From assembly GCF_004361735.1 (NCBI RefSeq), contig NZ_SNVV01000005.1:124001-188000 (forward strand): 64,000 nt of DNA, read 5' to 3'. The stretch's first letter is position 1, and every line of letters begins with the position of its first letter. A program made the translations under genes and the position numbers. Under the pieces are notes generated by a model. The model was not told the origin of the DNA. It did no database searches and worked only from the letters and a program-made list of their open reading frames with translations. Shown here piece by piece: positions 1-7,990 of the stretch. The DNA comes from Azoarcus indigens. Lineage in GTDB: Bacteria > Pseudomonadota > Gammaproteobacteria > Burkholderiales > Rhodocyclaceae.

Positions 1-136
1 TGCCGGGCACCAGCCAGGTTCCCGGCGGTACGCAGGCGGCCTCTTCGGCTGCCGCCGGAAAAGGCAGCAAGGCCAGGGCGAATACGCCCGGCAGGCGGTT
101 GAGCAGGGTGCGGCGGGAGATGTAGTTGTTTGTCAT
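1..136 (-). CDS. Start of a secreted protein (5' part only)
   Basis: The window opens inside this minus-strand gene; only the first 45 codons are present, starting at the ATG at 136. The N-terminus carries SRRTLLNRL followed by a hydrophobic run and AAAEEA. This is a good export signal with a twin-arginine-like start, and cleavage is expected near residue 29. The visible mature part (ACVPPGTWLVPG) is too short to assign a family; a ChaN-like haem-binding protein is possible but unproven. It diverges from the zapB-like/zapA pair. Confidence 0.55.
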   Translation of the reverse strand, partial: MTNNYISRRTLLNRLPGVFALALLPFPAAAEEAACVPPGTWLVPG

Positions 137-260
137 GGTCGCGGCCTGCTGCGGGGGAAAACCATATTGGATGCAAGGACTTGGCTGCCGTTCCCCGCCA
201 CCTGGGAGCGCTTTGTATCCATATTGACCACAACATGCCCCCCCTCTACCATCCTGCGCC

Positions 261-455
261 ATGGACGCCGAACTCACCCAGCTCGAAACCCAGGTCGAAC
301 AACTCATCGGCCTCTACGAAAGCCTCAAGGCGGAGAACCGCGAGTTGCGCGCGCGCGTGGGCCGGCTGGAGGCCGACAACCACAGCCTTTCCGACAAGGT
401 CAAGCTTGCCGCAGACAAGCTCGAAGCCATGCTGGAAAAATTGCCCGAGGCCTGA
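261..455 (+). CDS. ZapB-like coiled-coil protein (TIGR02449 type)
   Basis: 64 residues, nearly all predicted to form a two-heptad-register coiled coil (LETQVEQL, ESLKAENREL, RVGRLEADN). Proteins of this size and composition directly upstream of zapA are the TIGR02449 family, thought to be functional relatives of the division protein ZapB. The gene ends 10 bases before zapA and is probably co-transcribed with it. The role (Z-ring associated coiled coil) is inferred from family and position. Confidence 0.8.
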   Translation: MDAELTQLETQVEQLIGLYESLKAENRELRARVGRLEADNHSLSDKVKLAADKLEAMLEKLPEA

Positions 456-465
456 GGACCTGTAA

Positions 466-762
466 ATGGAATCACTGGACATCATGCTGCTGGGCAAGGA
501 GTACCGCGTCTCCTGTCGTCCCGAGAACCGCGAGGGACTGCTGGCCGCGGTGGCCTATCTGGACGACAAGCTCGTCGAACTTGCAGAGAAAACGCACTCT
601 TCCGGCGAGAAACTGGCGGTCATGACCGCGCTCAACATCGCCCATGAATTCCTGCAGCACCAGCGTGGCAACGGGTTTGACATGCCTGCCGCGAAGCGTA
701 GAATCGAACTCATGAAAGCGCGCCTCGACGGGGTGCTCGGCCAGCAAGAAAAGCTCTTCTGA
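466..762 (+). CDS. zapA: Cell division protein ZapA
   Basis: 98 residues, the usual ZapA length. The N-terminal part (LDIMLLGKEYRVSC, then a segment rich in acidic and Leu residues) matches the ZapA globular head. The C-terminal third is a long helix for tetramerisation. ZapA binds FtsZ filaments and bundles them at the division site. The ATG follows a GAGGA ribosome site. Directly downstream lies 6S RNA, the conserved zapA-ssrS arrangement of proteobacteria, which supports both calls. Confidence 0.93.
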   Translation: MESLDIMLLGKEYRVSCRPENREGLLAAVAYLDDKLVELAEKTHSSGEKLAVMTALNIAHEFLQHQRGNGFDMPAAKRRIELMKARLDGVLGQQEKLF

Positions 763-784
763 GGCCGGGCCTGGGGCGCCAGGA

Positions 785-958
785 TCAATCCCCTGCAGTG
801 TTCGTCGAAGTCGTAGATTCCTTGAACCAATAGTCGAGAGACTCGGTTGCCTACCTGATACGCCGCTGGTGTGCACGCCCCTTGCCGGGTGAGCCTGATG
901 CGGAAGGAAAGCGACCTCCCTGAACCCTAGGTTCAGGATGCCCGACGGAGACGGCACA
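785..958 (+). ncRNA. ssrS: 6S RNA
   Basis: Immediately downstream of zapA. The segment has the 6S architecture. Its 5' part CCCCTGCAGTGTTCGTCG can pair with the 3' part CGACGG...CACAGGCGGGGG as a closing stem. The 3' arm carries the typical CCTGAACC-CTA-GGTTCAGG hairpin. The middle is poorly paired, as expected for the open-promoter mimic that binds sigma70 RNA polymerase in stationary phase. Ends are estimated from pairing and are accurate only to about 10 bases. Confidence 0.85.
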
Positions 959-973
959 GGCGGGGGGCCATAC

Positions 974-1000
974 AAAGGCGCGGGAAGCCGCGCCTTTTTC
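974..1000 (+). terminator. Intrinsic terminator after 6S RNA
   Basis: Perfect 10-bp stem AAAGGCGCGG / CCGCGCCTTT closed by a GAAG tetraloop and followed by a T run. It probably ends read-through from zapA and 6S RNA. Confidence 0.85.
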
Positions 1001-1023
1001 TTTCGCCGCAGCGGCGGAAGGCC

Positions 1024-1060
1024 AAAAGGGCGACCGGCGCAATGCACCGGTCGCCCTTTT
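1024..1060. terminator. Strong bidirectional terminator hairpin
   Basis: Perfect 14-bp inverted repeat AAAAGGGCGACCGG / CCGGTCGCCCTTTT with a 9-base loop. It has T tracts on both strands and so can act in both directions. It lies 24 bases past the 6S terminator and may also stop transcription coming from the minus-strand ORF at 1191-1328. Confidence 0.85.
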
Positions 1061-1190
1061 CTTTGCGCCTGCTTGCCTGCACTCCCCGGATATCGGCGCC
1101 GTCCCCGGCTCGTGGGTGGTGGTTCTCCATTCTTCCGTGTTTCAGCAGTAGCGTTTGCCGCCCTCCGGGCTTTCGCTTCGCTTGCGGTGC

Positions 1191-1328
1191 TCAGCCGTCG
1201 ACGAACTGCAGTCCTGCAGGGGGAACTGCACCATATGCAATGGTCAGGTCGGCGGCGCGGACCTGGGGGCTGAGCAAGGCCGCGAGGAGCATGCCGGCGG
1301 CGAGGCCGAGTGTGCGGATGAATCTCAT
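1191..1328 (-). CDS. Short secreted protein, possibly a truncated gene
   Basis: 45 codons from an ATG with a GGAG site about 9 bases upstream. The first 25 residues form a textbook signal peptide (basic MRFIR, hydrophobic core, QVRA/ADL cleavage). Only about 20 mature residues follow (ADLTIAYGAVPPAGLQFVDG) before a TGA. The mature start resembles that of periplasmic solute-binding proteins, so this may be the remnant of one truncated by a stop. A true small secreted peptide cannot be excluded. It diverges from the LuxR-type regulator at 1599. Confidence 0.4.
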   Translation of the reverse strand: MRFIRTLGLAAGMLLAALLSPQVRAADLTIAYGAVPPAGLQFVDG

Positions 1329-1598
1329 CTTGTCTTGTCTCCGTCTGTTGTTGTTTGTTGTCATGGGCCGGGCTGCCGGATAGGCGCGGATCTTGTGTCC
1401 CTGCGACCCGGGGAGGACTTTGCGCCTGCTTGCGCATGGCAAGCCATTCGCGTTTGCCCGTATCGGGGATCAGGGAGAAGTCTGCAAGAGATGGACAGAC
1501 GGGCCTCGGGGAAGTGGCGACAATGCGGCTGACCGGGGCCCGCGACGGGCCGCCTCCCGAATGCACTTTCTGTCTGATTCCGTGCGAGGAGCTAGCCT

Positions 1599-2612
1599 AT
1601 GACTGCGACCCGAGCGGGCGTGCGAGCCCGTATGGATGGCCTGCTGGCGGTGGCCCGCTGCCGAAGTATCGAGGCGCTGCAGGGCGAGTGCCTGGATTAC
1701 CTGCGGAGCCAGTTGCAAGGCCCGGCGGCCGGCGCGCCGGCCGCCGGTTTCTACCTCTTCGGCTCCGATGCCTCTGCGCCCATGTGTCGGGCCGTGGGGG
1801 TGGAGGACGGTTTCCTGCACGAGTACGAGGATGAGGTGCGCCGTGCTGATCCTGTGCTGCAGCGCCTGGTGGCGGAGCGCCGCTGCCTGACCGGGAGGGG
1901 CGTCCTCGGCGCAGACTGGCCTGCCAGCCGCGCTGGCGCCCATCTGCGGCGCTGGGGTTACGGTCATAACATTCAGGGGCCGCTGGTGGTGGACGGCGGG
2001 GTGGCGGGTACGCTGAACGTGGCGGCCGCGCGGGGCGCAGGGGCTTTCCGGCCGCAGCAGATACAGCGCCTGGACTGGCTGTGTGCCGCCGCATCGGCCG
2101 CGCTGGCCGGCATCATCGAGCGGGATGCGCTGCGCGACGCGCTTGCCCAGTGGCGGGTGGCGCTGGATGTGCTGCCGGTTCCCGTCGTGGTCAGCGATGC
2201 AAAGGGTCGGGCGACCTTGCTCAATCGTCTGGCGCTGGCCCGGCTAGCACCCGGCGGTGCCCTGCCACGCGCCCTGTCCGCCTATCTGGAGGCGGCGGCC
2301 GCCACGGGAGAGCGGCCGGTGCCCGCATTGCCGGTGGATGCGCCCACGCTGACGGTGCCGCTGGCCGATCTGGACGACCACTTCCTGAGCGCCTGGCTGC
2401 CGCAGGCCGGGATGACGGCCCCCCGGGCGGAGCCGCTGCCGCCCCGCGCGGCGGCGGTGGCCCGTCTGCTCTGCGCAGGCGCCTCCAACAAGGCCATTGC
2501 CCGTGCGCTCGGCATTTCCGAACACACCGCCAAGGAGCATGTCGCCCACCTGTGTCGCCGTCTGGCGGCGCGCAACCGCACGGAGCTGGTCAGCAAGCTG
2601 CTCGCCGGCTGA
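1599..2612 (+). CDS. LuxR-family transcriptional regulator
   Basis: 337 residues. The C-terminal 65 or so residues form a LuxR-type helix-turn-helix (LPPRAAAVARLLCAGASNK, then ALGISEHTAKEHVAHL). The N-terminal region to about residue 170 looks like a GAF-type sensory domain, and residues 180-260 may form a second PAS-like module (WRVALDVLPVPVVVSDAKG). There is no phosphorylatable receiver, so a small ligand is the likely signal. The start has a GAGGAG site. The cupin gene 103 bases downstream on the same strand is the natural regulatory target; that is inferred from position only. Confidence 0.8.
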   Translation: MTATRAGVRARMDGLLAVARCRSIEALQGECLDYLRSQLQGPAAGAPAAGFYLFGSDASAPMCRAVGVEDGFLHEYEDEVRRADPVLQRLVAERRCLTGRGVLGADWPASRAGAHLRRWGYGHNIQGPLVVDGGVAGTLNVAAARGAGAFRPQQIQRLDWLCAAASAALAGIIERDALRDALAQWRVALDVLPVPVVVSDAKGRATLLNRLALARLAPGGALPRALSAYLEAAAATGERPVPALPVDAPTLTVPLADLDDHFLSAWLPQAGMTAPRAEPLPPRAAAVARLLCAGASNKAIARALGISEHTAKEHVAHLCRRLAARNRTELVSKLLAG

Positions 2613-2715
2613 GCCATCCCCCCGGATGGCGGGATTGTTCCTCTTTCGCTGCCTTCCTACATTGGGCCGGACCGCCGATGGCGGTTTCCCGACCCACGAA
2701 CAGGAGAGCACGACA

Positions 2716-3240
2716 ATGAGCGCAGCCCTGGCAGCAGTGTCCACCACCGAGACCAAGGACCCGGTCCAGCACTGTAGGTTGAACGACGGAGGCTTCATCA
2801 CCCGTACCGAGCAGATCCCCTGGACCCGGCTGAACAAGCCCGGCCTGGAAGGCATCTGCTACAAGATCCTCAATTTCGATGAGAACCGCGGCTACATGGT
2901 GGTGCTGAACACCTTCGACCCCGGTTCCCGCTTCGTGCCGCACAAGCACCTGGGCGCGGTCGAGATCTTCATGCTGTCCGGCTCCTTCTTCTACGACAAC
3001 GGCCAGGTGTTCACCAACGACTTCATGCTGGAAGCCGGCGGCGTCACCCATGCGCCGGGTTCGGACGAGGGGGCGCTGATGCTGGCGATCTTCCACGGCC
3101 CGCTGCAGGTGCTGGACGGCGAAGGCAATGTGCTGGTCACCGTCGGCATCGACGAGATGTACGAACTCGCCAAGGAGGCCGGCGCGGTTGCCCACCTGCC
3201 CAAGACCGAACACCGGGTGGCGCTCACCGCCGGTCGCTGA
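2716..3240 (+). CDS. Cupin-fold enzyme, dihydroxyacetophenone dioxygenase / acetylacetone-cleaving type
   Basis: 174 residues from an ATG with a CAGGAGAG site. One cupin domain: motif 1 is G-SRFVP-H-K-H-LGAV-E-IFMLS-G, with the two His and the Glu that bind metal. Motif 2 supplies the third His in the GGVTHAPG segment. The size and ChrR-like cupin fold fit small Fe-dependent dioxygenases that cleave C-C bonds in diketones or hydroxyacetophenones. The substrate cannot be read from sequence. Probably controlled by the LuxR-type gene upstream. Confidence 0.7.
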   Translation: MSAALAAVSTTETKDPVQHCRLNDGGFITRTEQIPWTRLNKPGLEGICYKILNFDENRGYMVVLNTFDPGSRFVPHKHLGAVEIFMLSGSFFYDNGQVFTNDFMLEAGGVTHAPGSDEGALMLAIFHGPLQVLDGEGNVLVTVGIDEMYELAKEAGAVAHLPKTEHRVALTAGR

Positions 3241-3411
3241 TCCCGCTTTCGCGGCGTGGGGATGGCGGGCAAGCCGCCAGCCCATCCTGCCGCCCGCCCC
3301 GGCCGGGCAGGGACGCCCCTTCGCCGGCCGGGCGCGTTAAGCTTCGCTCCCTTGGCGCGTTCGCGCCGCAAGTGCTGCCGTCATACCCTGCGGCCGCGGA
3401 GGGAGCAAGCA

Positions 3412-3885
3412 ATGCGCTACTGGCTGATGAAGTCCGAACCGGACGATGTTTCCATCGACGATCTCGCCGCCCGGCCCGGCGGCACCGTGCCCTGGTATGG
3501 GGTGCGCAACTACCAGGCGCGCAACCTGATGCGGGATGCGATGACGGTGGGCGATCCGGTGTTCTTTTACCACTCCAGCTGCGCCGAGCCGGGCATCGCC
3601 GGCATTGCCCGGGTCGCCAGCGCCGCCTACCCGGACGCCACCCAGTTCGATGCCACCAGCCCCTACTACGACGCCAAGGCCACGCCGGAGACGCCGCGCT
3701 GGCTGAATGTGGATGTGCAGTTCGTGCGCAAGACCCGGCTGATCGGCCTGGCCGAGTTGCGAGCCCAGGCGGAACTGGCCAACATGCGTGTCCTTGCGCG
3801 CGGCAACCGGTTGTCGATCACCGAGGTCGAGCCGGCCGAGTGGCGCTACATCACCCGCGAGCTGATGGGTTTGCGGGAGGACTGA
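3412..3885 (+). CDS. EVE domain-containing protein
   Basis: 157 residues, entirely one EVE domain (PUA-like fold). The family hallmark start MRYWLMKSEPDDVSIDDL is followed by WYGVRNYQARN and GDPVFFYHSS. Related YTH/EVE domains bind modified bases in RNA or DNA. Free-standing bacterial EVE proteins are usually annotated as thymocyte nuclear protein 1 homologs, with an uncertain role. The ATG follows GGGAGCAAGCA; longer upstream reading is not supported by a ribosome site. Confidence 0.9.
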   Translation: MRYWLMKSEPDDVSIDDLAARPGGTVPWYGVRNYQARNLMRDAMTVGDPVFFYHSSCAEPGIAGIARVASAAYPDATQFDATSPYYDAKATPETPRWLNVDVQFVRKTRLIGLAELRAQAELANMRVLARGNRLSITEVEPAEWRYITRELMGLRED

Positions 3886-3946
3886 GCGGCGCGGCGGCGG
3901 CGGCTGCCAAGGCCGATCGGCGGAAAAGAACCAGGGAGGAAACAGG

Positions 3947-4753
3947 GTGGAATTCGATCTGTGGTGGCTGAGCTATCCCCTGCTCGGCGCGGTGGTGGGT
4001 TTCTTTGCCGGCCTGCTCGGCGTAGGCGGCGGCGGTATCACCGTGCCCATCCTCACCAGCCTGTTCGTGGCCCAGGGCTTCCCCCACGAGCAGGTGGTGC
4101 ACCTGGCGCTGGGCACCTCGATGGCGGCCATCGTCATGACCTCCATCTCCAGCATGCGCGCCCACCACGGCCACGGCGCGGTGCGCTGGGACGTGGTGCG
4201 CAATATCACGCCGGCAGTGCTGGTTGGCACCTTCGGCGGCACCTTCGTCGCCTCGGCGGTGGATACCGTGCCGCTGGCCATCTTCTTTGCCCTGTTCATG
4301 AGCTATGTGGCGGTGCAGATGTTGCTCAACGTCAAGCCCAAGCCCAGCCGCTCGCTGCCCGGCGCGGTGGGCATGAGCGTGGCGGGGCTGGGCATAGGCG
4401 GGGTGTCGGCGCTGGTCGCCATCGGCGGCGGTTCGCTGTCGGTGCCCTTCCTCACCTGGTGCAACGTCAAGGTGCACAACGCCATCGGCACCTCCGCCGC
4501 CATCGGCCTGCCGATCGCGGTGGCCGGCGCCGTCGGCTACCTGGTGAATGGCTGGAGCGTGGAAGGGCTGCCGCGCTACTCCGCCGGCTTCGTCTATCTG
4601 CCGGCGCTGGTGCTGATCACCGCGGTCAGCACCTTCACCGCGCCGGTCGGCGCCCGGCTGGCCCATACGCTGCCGGTGGCGACGCTGAAGAAGGTGTTCG
4701 CCGGTGTCATCGTGCTGCTGATCGTGAAGATGCTCTATGGCCTGCTGGGCTGA
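3947..4753 (+). CDS. TauE/SafE-family membrane transporter
   Basis: 268 residues with about eight membrane segments and two glycine-rich repeats (FAGLLGVGGGGITVP near residue 20, LVAIGGGSLSVPFLTW near 160), the internal duplication typical of TauE/SafE (DUF81). Members export sulfite, sulfoacetate or other organic anions; the substrate here is unknown. The start is GTG preceded by GGAGGAAACAGG. The 3' end overlaps the convergent MscS gene by 19 bases. Confidence 0.88.
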   Translation: MEFDLWWLSYPLLGAVVGFFAGLLGVGGGGITVPILTSLFVAQGFPHEQVVHLALGTSMAAIVMTSISSMRAHHGHGAVRWDVVRNITPAVLVGTFGGTFVASAVDTVPLAIFFALFMSYVAVQMLLNVKPKPSRSLPGAVGMSVAGLGIGGVSALVAIGGGSLSVPFLTWCNVKVHNAIGTSAAIGLPIAVAGAVGYLVNGWSVEGLPRYSAGFVYLPALVLITAVSTFTAPVGARLAHTLPVATLKKVFAGVIVLLIVKMLYGLLG

Positions 4754-5847
4754 GCCAGCGCCGCGGCCGCGACGCCGGCATCGGCCGAGGCGGCGGCACC
4801 TTCCACCAGCTGCATGCGCGAGGCCGGCAGCGAGACGGCGATGCCTTCCGCGTTGAGGTGGCGCAGCAGCTCGAGGTTGATCGCCTGCTGCACGTCCATG
4901 TAGCGGTTGAAGTCGGCCACCAGCACGTAATACACCACCTCGAAGTTGAGCGCGGCGGCGCCGAAGCCCTGGAAGTGGGCGCGGTCGAAGCGCACCTCGT
5001 CCTGGCTTTCGACGATCCGCCGCAGCACCTGCGGCAGGCGCGCCACCTTGTCCGCCGGGGTGTCATGGCCGATGCCGAAGTTGAACACGATGCGCCGTTC
5101 CTGCATGCGCTTGTAGTTGCGGATGCGGCTGCCCAGCAGGTCGGCGTTGGACATCACCACCTGCTCGCCGGACAGGCTGCGGATGCGGGTGGTCTTGAGG
5201 CCGACGTACTCCACCGTGCCCAGCACGTCGCCGACGATGATGAAGTCGCCGACGACGAAAGGCTTGTCCAGCGCGATGGAGAGCGAGGCGAACAGGTCGC
5301 CGAGGATGTTCTGCACCGCCAGCGCCACCGCGACGCCGCCTATGCCCAGCGAGGCCACCAGCGCGGTGACGTTGAAGCCGAGCTGGTCCAGCATCAGGAT
5401 GAGTACCACCGACCACAGCGCCAGCCGGGCGATGAAGCCGAGCAGGGCCATGGAGGTGATGCTGTCGCCATCGCCCCGTTCACGCTGCTCCTGCTGGCGG
5501 CGGCCCAGCCAGGCGCGTACCGCGCCGTTGCCCCACAGGCCGCACTGCAGGAACAGCAGCGCCATCACCACCCGGCTCAGCAGCGTTTCCAGGCTGCCCG
5601 GCAGATCCAGGTTCATGCCGGCGACCAACACTGACACGGCGGCCAGCATCCAGCCGCGGGTGGCGGCCAGCAGTTCCACCACCAGGGCATAGAGGCGGTA
5701 GCTGCTTTCGCGTGCGCGGGCGGCGAGGCGGCTGCGGATGAAGCGCCGCAGCGTCACCAGCAGCAGGAAGAGGCCGCCGCCCAGGGCGAGGGCGAGCCAG
5801 ACGGTCTCGGCGGAGTTGTGGGCGATCAGATGCTGGAAGAAAGGCAT
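4735..5847 (-). CDS. MscS-family small-conductance mechanosensitive channel
   Basis: 370 residues. Four membrane segments are visible. The last contains the Ala/Gly-packed pore helix (GIGGVAVALAVQNILGDLFA), followed by the beta domain (DKPFVVGDFIIVGDVLGTVE) and the C-terminal alpha/beta vestibule. This is the standard MscS core with one or two extra N-terminal helices. It releases solutes on hypo-osmotic shock. It is convergent with the TauE gene and overlaps its end by 19 bases, so the two stop regions code on both strands. Confidence 0.92.
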   Translation of the reverse strand: MPFFQHLIAHNSAETVWLALALGGGLFLLLVTLRRFIRSRLAARARESSYRLYALVVELLAATRGWMLAAVSVLVAGMNLDLPGSLETLLSRVVMALLFLQCGLWGNGAVRAWLGRRQQEQRERGDGDSITSMALLGFIARLALWSVVLILMLDQLGFNVTALVASLGIGGVAVALAVQNILGDLFASLSIALDKPFVVGDFIIVGDVLGTVEYVGLKTTRIRSLSGEQVVMSNADLLGSRIRNYKRMQERRIVFNFGIGHDTPADKVARLPQVLRRIVESQDEVRFDRAHFQGFGAAALNFEVVYYVLVADFNRYMDVQQAINLELLRHLNAEGIAVSLPASRMQLVEGAAASADAGVAAAALAQPSRP

Positions 5848-6112
5848 GCCGGATGGGTCTCCTGGAGGGGGTGAGGGCGGGCGCCGGCCCGCCGCAAACG
5901 ATGGAAGGAAGTGAGGGCGCTACCGGCGTGTAGTGGACATGCTCGTGCCCCCTGCCTTTTACGAGGTCACTGGCTGCAGATGGTTCAGGCCGGTGTGCAA
6001 TCGGGCGGGCGGGGCGCGTGCCGGACGACGGCTGGGCGGCCTGGAACGTTGGCGCGATGCTTGCTGTGGCAGGCATGCACTTCAACCAAAAACCAGCCAG
6101 AACCCCATCCCC

Positions 6113-6466
6113 ATGAGCCCGGTACCCAATCTCCACGATCTCCTCGAACTCGCCACCACCGATCTGCTGACGCTTACCGAAGGCCTGGACGCCGGTGAGT
6201 TGGCCGGCAGCCGGCTGACCCGCGCCGAAACCGAGAAGCGCCTGCGCCGTGTTGCCGCCATCGCCGTCGGCCTGCCGGAAGAGGCGCGTGCCGCCTTGCC
6301 GGAGCTGAACTGGCCGGCCTGGCGGCAAGTGGGCGCGGAGCTTGCCGCTGGCCCGCTGCCGGCCGAGGCGCTATGGGCGGCAGCGCGGGAGCTGGCCACC
6401 GAAACGCTGCAGTGGCTGCGGGTCTATCGCGAAGCCAATCCCGCCTGGTGGCAGTCGGCGGCCTGA
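6113..6466 (+). CDS. HepT-like (DUF86-type) protein with degenerate active site
   Basis: 117 residues, all-helical. The sequence order R-LRRVAAIAV...LPEEARAALPELNWPAWRQVG...ALW-AAARE follows the HepT/DUF86 toxin pattern (dimer helix, PEIPW-like turn, LW-x-ITxxxLP helix). The catalytic Rx4-6H motif that should follow the W-x-x-I helix is replaced by AELAAG, so RNase or AMPylation-acceptor chemistry is unlikely. No MNT-type nucleotidyltransferase partner lies beside it. It ends 3 bases before the Fe-S gene, so the two are probably co-transcribed. Assignment by pattern only. Confidence 0.5.
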   Translation: MSPVPNLHDLLELATTDLLTLTEGLDAGELAGSRLTRAETEKRLRRVAAIAVGLPEEARAALPELNWPAWRQVGAELAAGPLPAEALWAAARELATETLQWLRVYREANPAWWQSAA

Positions 6467-6469
6467 GCG

Positions 6470-7912
6470 ATGGTGAAGGACGACATTGTCGGGAAGACGA
6501 CAGCGCCAACCGTGAGCGGCAGCCTGCGTACGCAACTGGATTGGTCGGCCTACGAAGGGGGTGGCTTCGGCGACAGTTTCGGCGATCCCTTCGGCGGTTT
6601 CGGCATGCCGGCCGCGACCGCCAGCCCGGGAGCCGACAACGGCTACCTCCGCGCGGCGGCGCTGTGCCAGGGCAAGGGCCAATGCCAGCGCAAGGATGGG
6701 GCCGGCGTGATGTGCCCCAGCTTCCGCGCCACCGACGATCCGCTGCATTCCACCCGCGGGCGGGCGGCAGCGCTGCGTGAGTTGCTGGAGATGGAAAGTG
6801 GCGCGGGGGAGGGGATCGACTTCGCCTCGCCGCGGGTGGCGGAGGCGATGGCGCTGTGCCTGGGCTGCAAGGGCTGCAAGCGGGAGTGCCCGAACGGGGT
6901 GGACATGGCGCTGCTGCGCACCGAGTTCCTCGCTCAGCGCGCGGCCCGGTTGGGCGTGCCACGGCGGGATCGCCTGTTCGCCGGCATCGCCCGCCAGGCC
7001 AGGGGGCGGGCCTTGCTGCGGGCCATCGTCGCCCTGCGCAACCGCCTGCCACTGCTGGCCGGGTGGACGGAGCGCCTGTTCGGCATCGCCCGCGACCGCA
7101 GCCTGCCCCTGCCGGCGGCCCGGCCCTTCACGCCGGCTGCGTCCGCGGCCGCAAGCGATGGCCGCGAAGTGCTGCTGCTGGTGGACAGCTTCAACCGCGG
7201 CTTCGAGCCGGAAGTGGCGCAGGCGGCGCTGGAAGTGCTGCAGGCGGCGGGCTATGCAGTGCGGGTGCTGGCGCCGGCGGCCGACGATGCCGAGCCGCGG
7301 CGGTCATTGTGCTGCGGCCGCTCGCTGCTGTCCTACGGCCTGGTGGAAGAGGCGCGGGCGGAAGCGCGGCGGATGATGGCGGCGCTGGCGCCGGCGATTG
7401 CCACCGGTACGCCGGTGATCGGGCTGGAGCCCTCCTGCCTCTACATGCTGAAGGACGAGTACTTCAGCCTCGGTCTGGGCGAGGCGGTCGGTAGGCTGAC
7501 GCCGCAGGTCTTCCTGCTGGAGGAGTTCCTCGCCAGCGAGCAGGCGGCGGGCCGCTTGAAGCTGGCGCTGAAGCCGCTGCCGGGGCCGGCGGCGCTGGTG
7601 CACGGCCATTGCCACCAGAAGGCGCAAGGCGGCATGGAAGCGGTGCAGGCGGTGCTGGGCTTGATCCCGGGTTTCGAGTTCAGGCTGGCCGAGGCCGGCT
7701 GCTGCGGCATGGCCGGCAGCTTCGGGCTGGAGGCGGAGCATGCGGCGCTGTCACGGCGCATCGGCGAGGCTGCCTTGCTGCCGGCGGTGCGGGCGGTGGC
7801 GCCGGGTGCGCCGGTGCTGGCGGATGGTTTCTCCTGTCGCCACCAGATCCGCGACGGTGCTGGCCGGCGAGCCGAGCATGTGGCGCTGCTGCTGCGGCGG
7901 GCGCTGGCGTGA
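6470..7912 (+). CDS. Fe-S / CCG-domain oxidoreductase subunit (C-terminal half of YdiJ-type dehydrogenases)
   Basis: 480 residues. Two ferredoxin-like 4Fe-4S sites (CQGKGQCQRKDGAGVMCP near residue 64 and CLGCKGCKRECP near 130) are followed by two CCG domains (LCCGRSLLSYG, GCCGMAGSFG). It ends in the conserved ADGFSCRHQIRDG tail. This is the C-terminal half of the large FAD-linked hydroxyacid dehydrogenases (YdiJ type). The FAD-binding half is absent here and is not encoded next door. The short Gly/Phe-rich N-terminus looks like the old interdomain linker. It may pass electrons for a separately encoded flavoprotein. Confidence 0.8.
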   Translation: MVKDDIVGKTTAPTVSGSLRTQLDWSAYEGGGFGDSFGDPFGGFGMPAATASPGADNGYLRAAALCQGKGQCQRKDGAGVMCPSFRATDDPLHSTRGRAAALRELLEMESGAGEGIDFASPRVAEAMALCLGCKGCKRECPNGVDMALLRTEFLAQRAARLGVPRRDRLFAGIARQARGRALLRAIVALRNRLPLLAGWTERLFGIARDRSLPLPAARPFTPAASAAASDGREVLLLVDSFNRGFEPEVAQAALEVLQAAGYAVRVLAPAADDAEPRRSLCCGRSLLSYGLVEEARAEARRMMAALAPAIATGTPVIGLEPSCLYMLKDEYFSLGLGEAVGRLTPQVFLLEEFLASEQAAGRLKLALKPLPGPAALVHGHCHQKAQGGMEAVQAVLGLIPGFEFRLAEAGCCGMAGSFGLEAEHAALSRRIGEAALLPAVRAVAPGAPVLADGFSCRHQIRDGAGRRAEHVALLLRRALA

Positions 7913-7938
7913 GCATCCCGGCGGTGCCGGAATGAAAA

Positions 7939-7963
7939 CGGGGCGCCTGGGGAAGGCGCCCCG
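7939..7963 (-). terminator. Terminator for the membrane-protein gene at 7991-9205
   Basis: Inverted repeat CGGGGCGCC / GGCGCCCCG with a 7-base loop. Read on the minus strand it is followed by TTTTC, so it serves the minus-strand gene. It lies between that gene and the convergent Fe-S gene. Confidence 0.7.
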
Positions 7964-7990
7964 TGCGGGGATCAGGCTGACGACCGGGGC

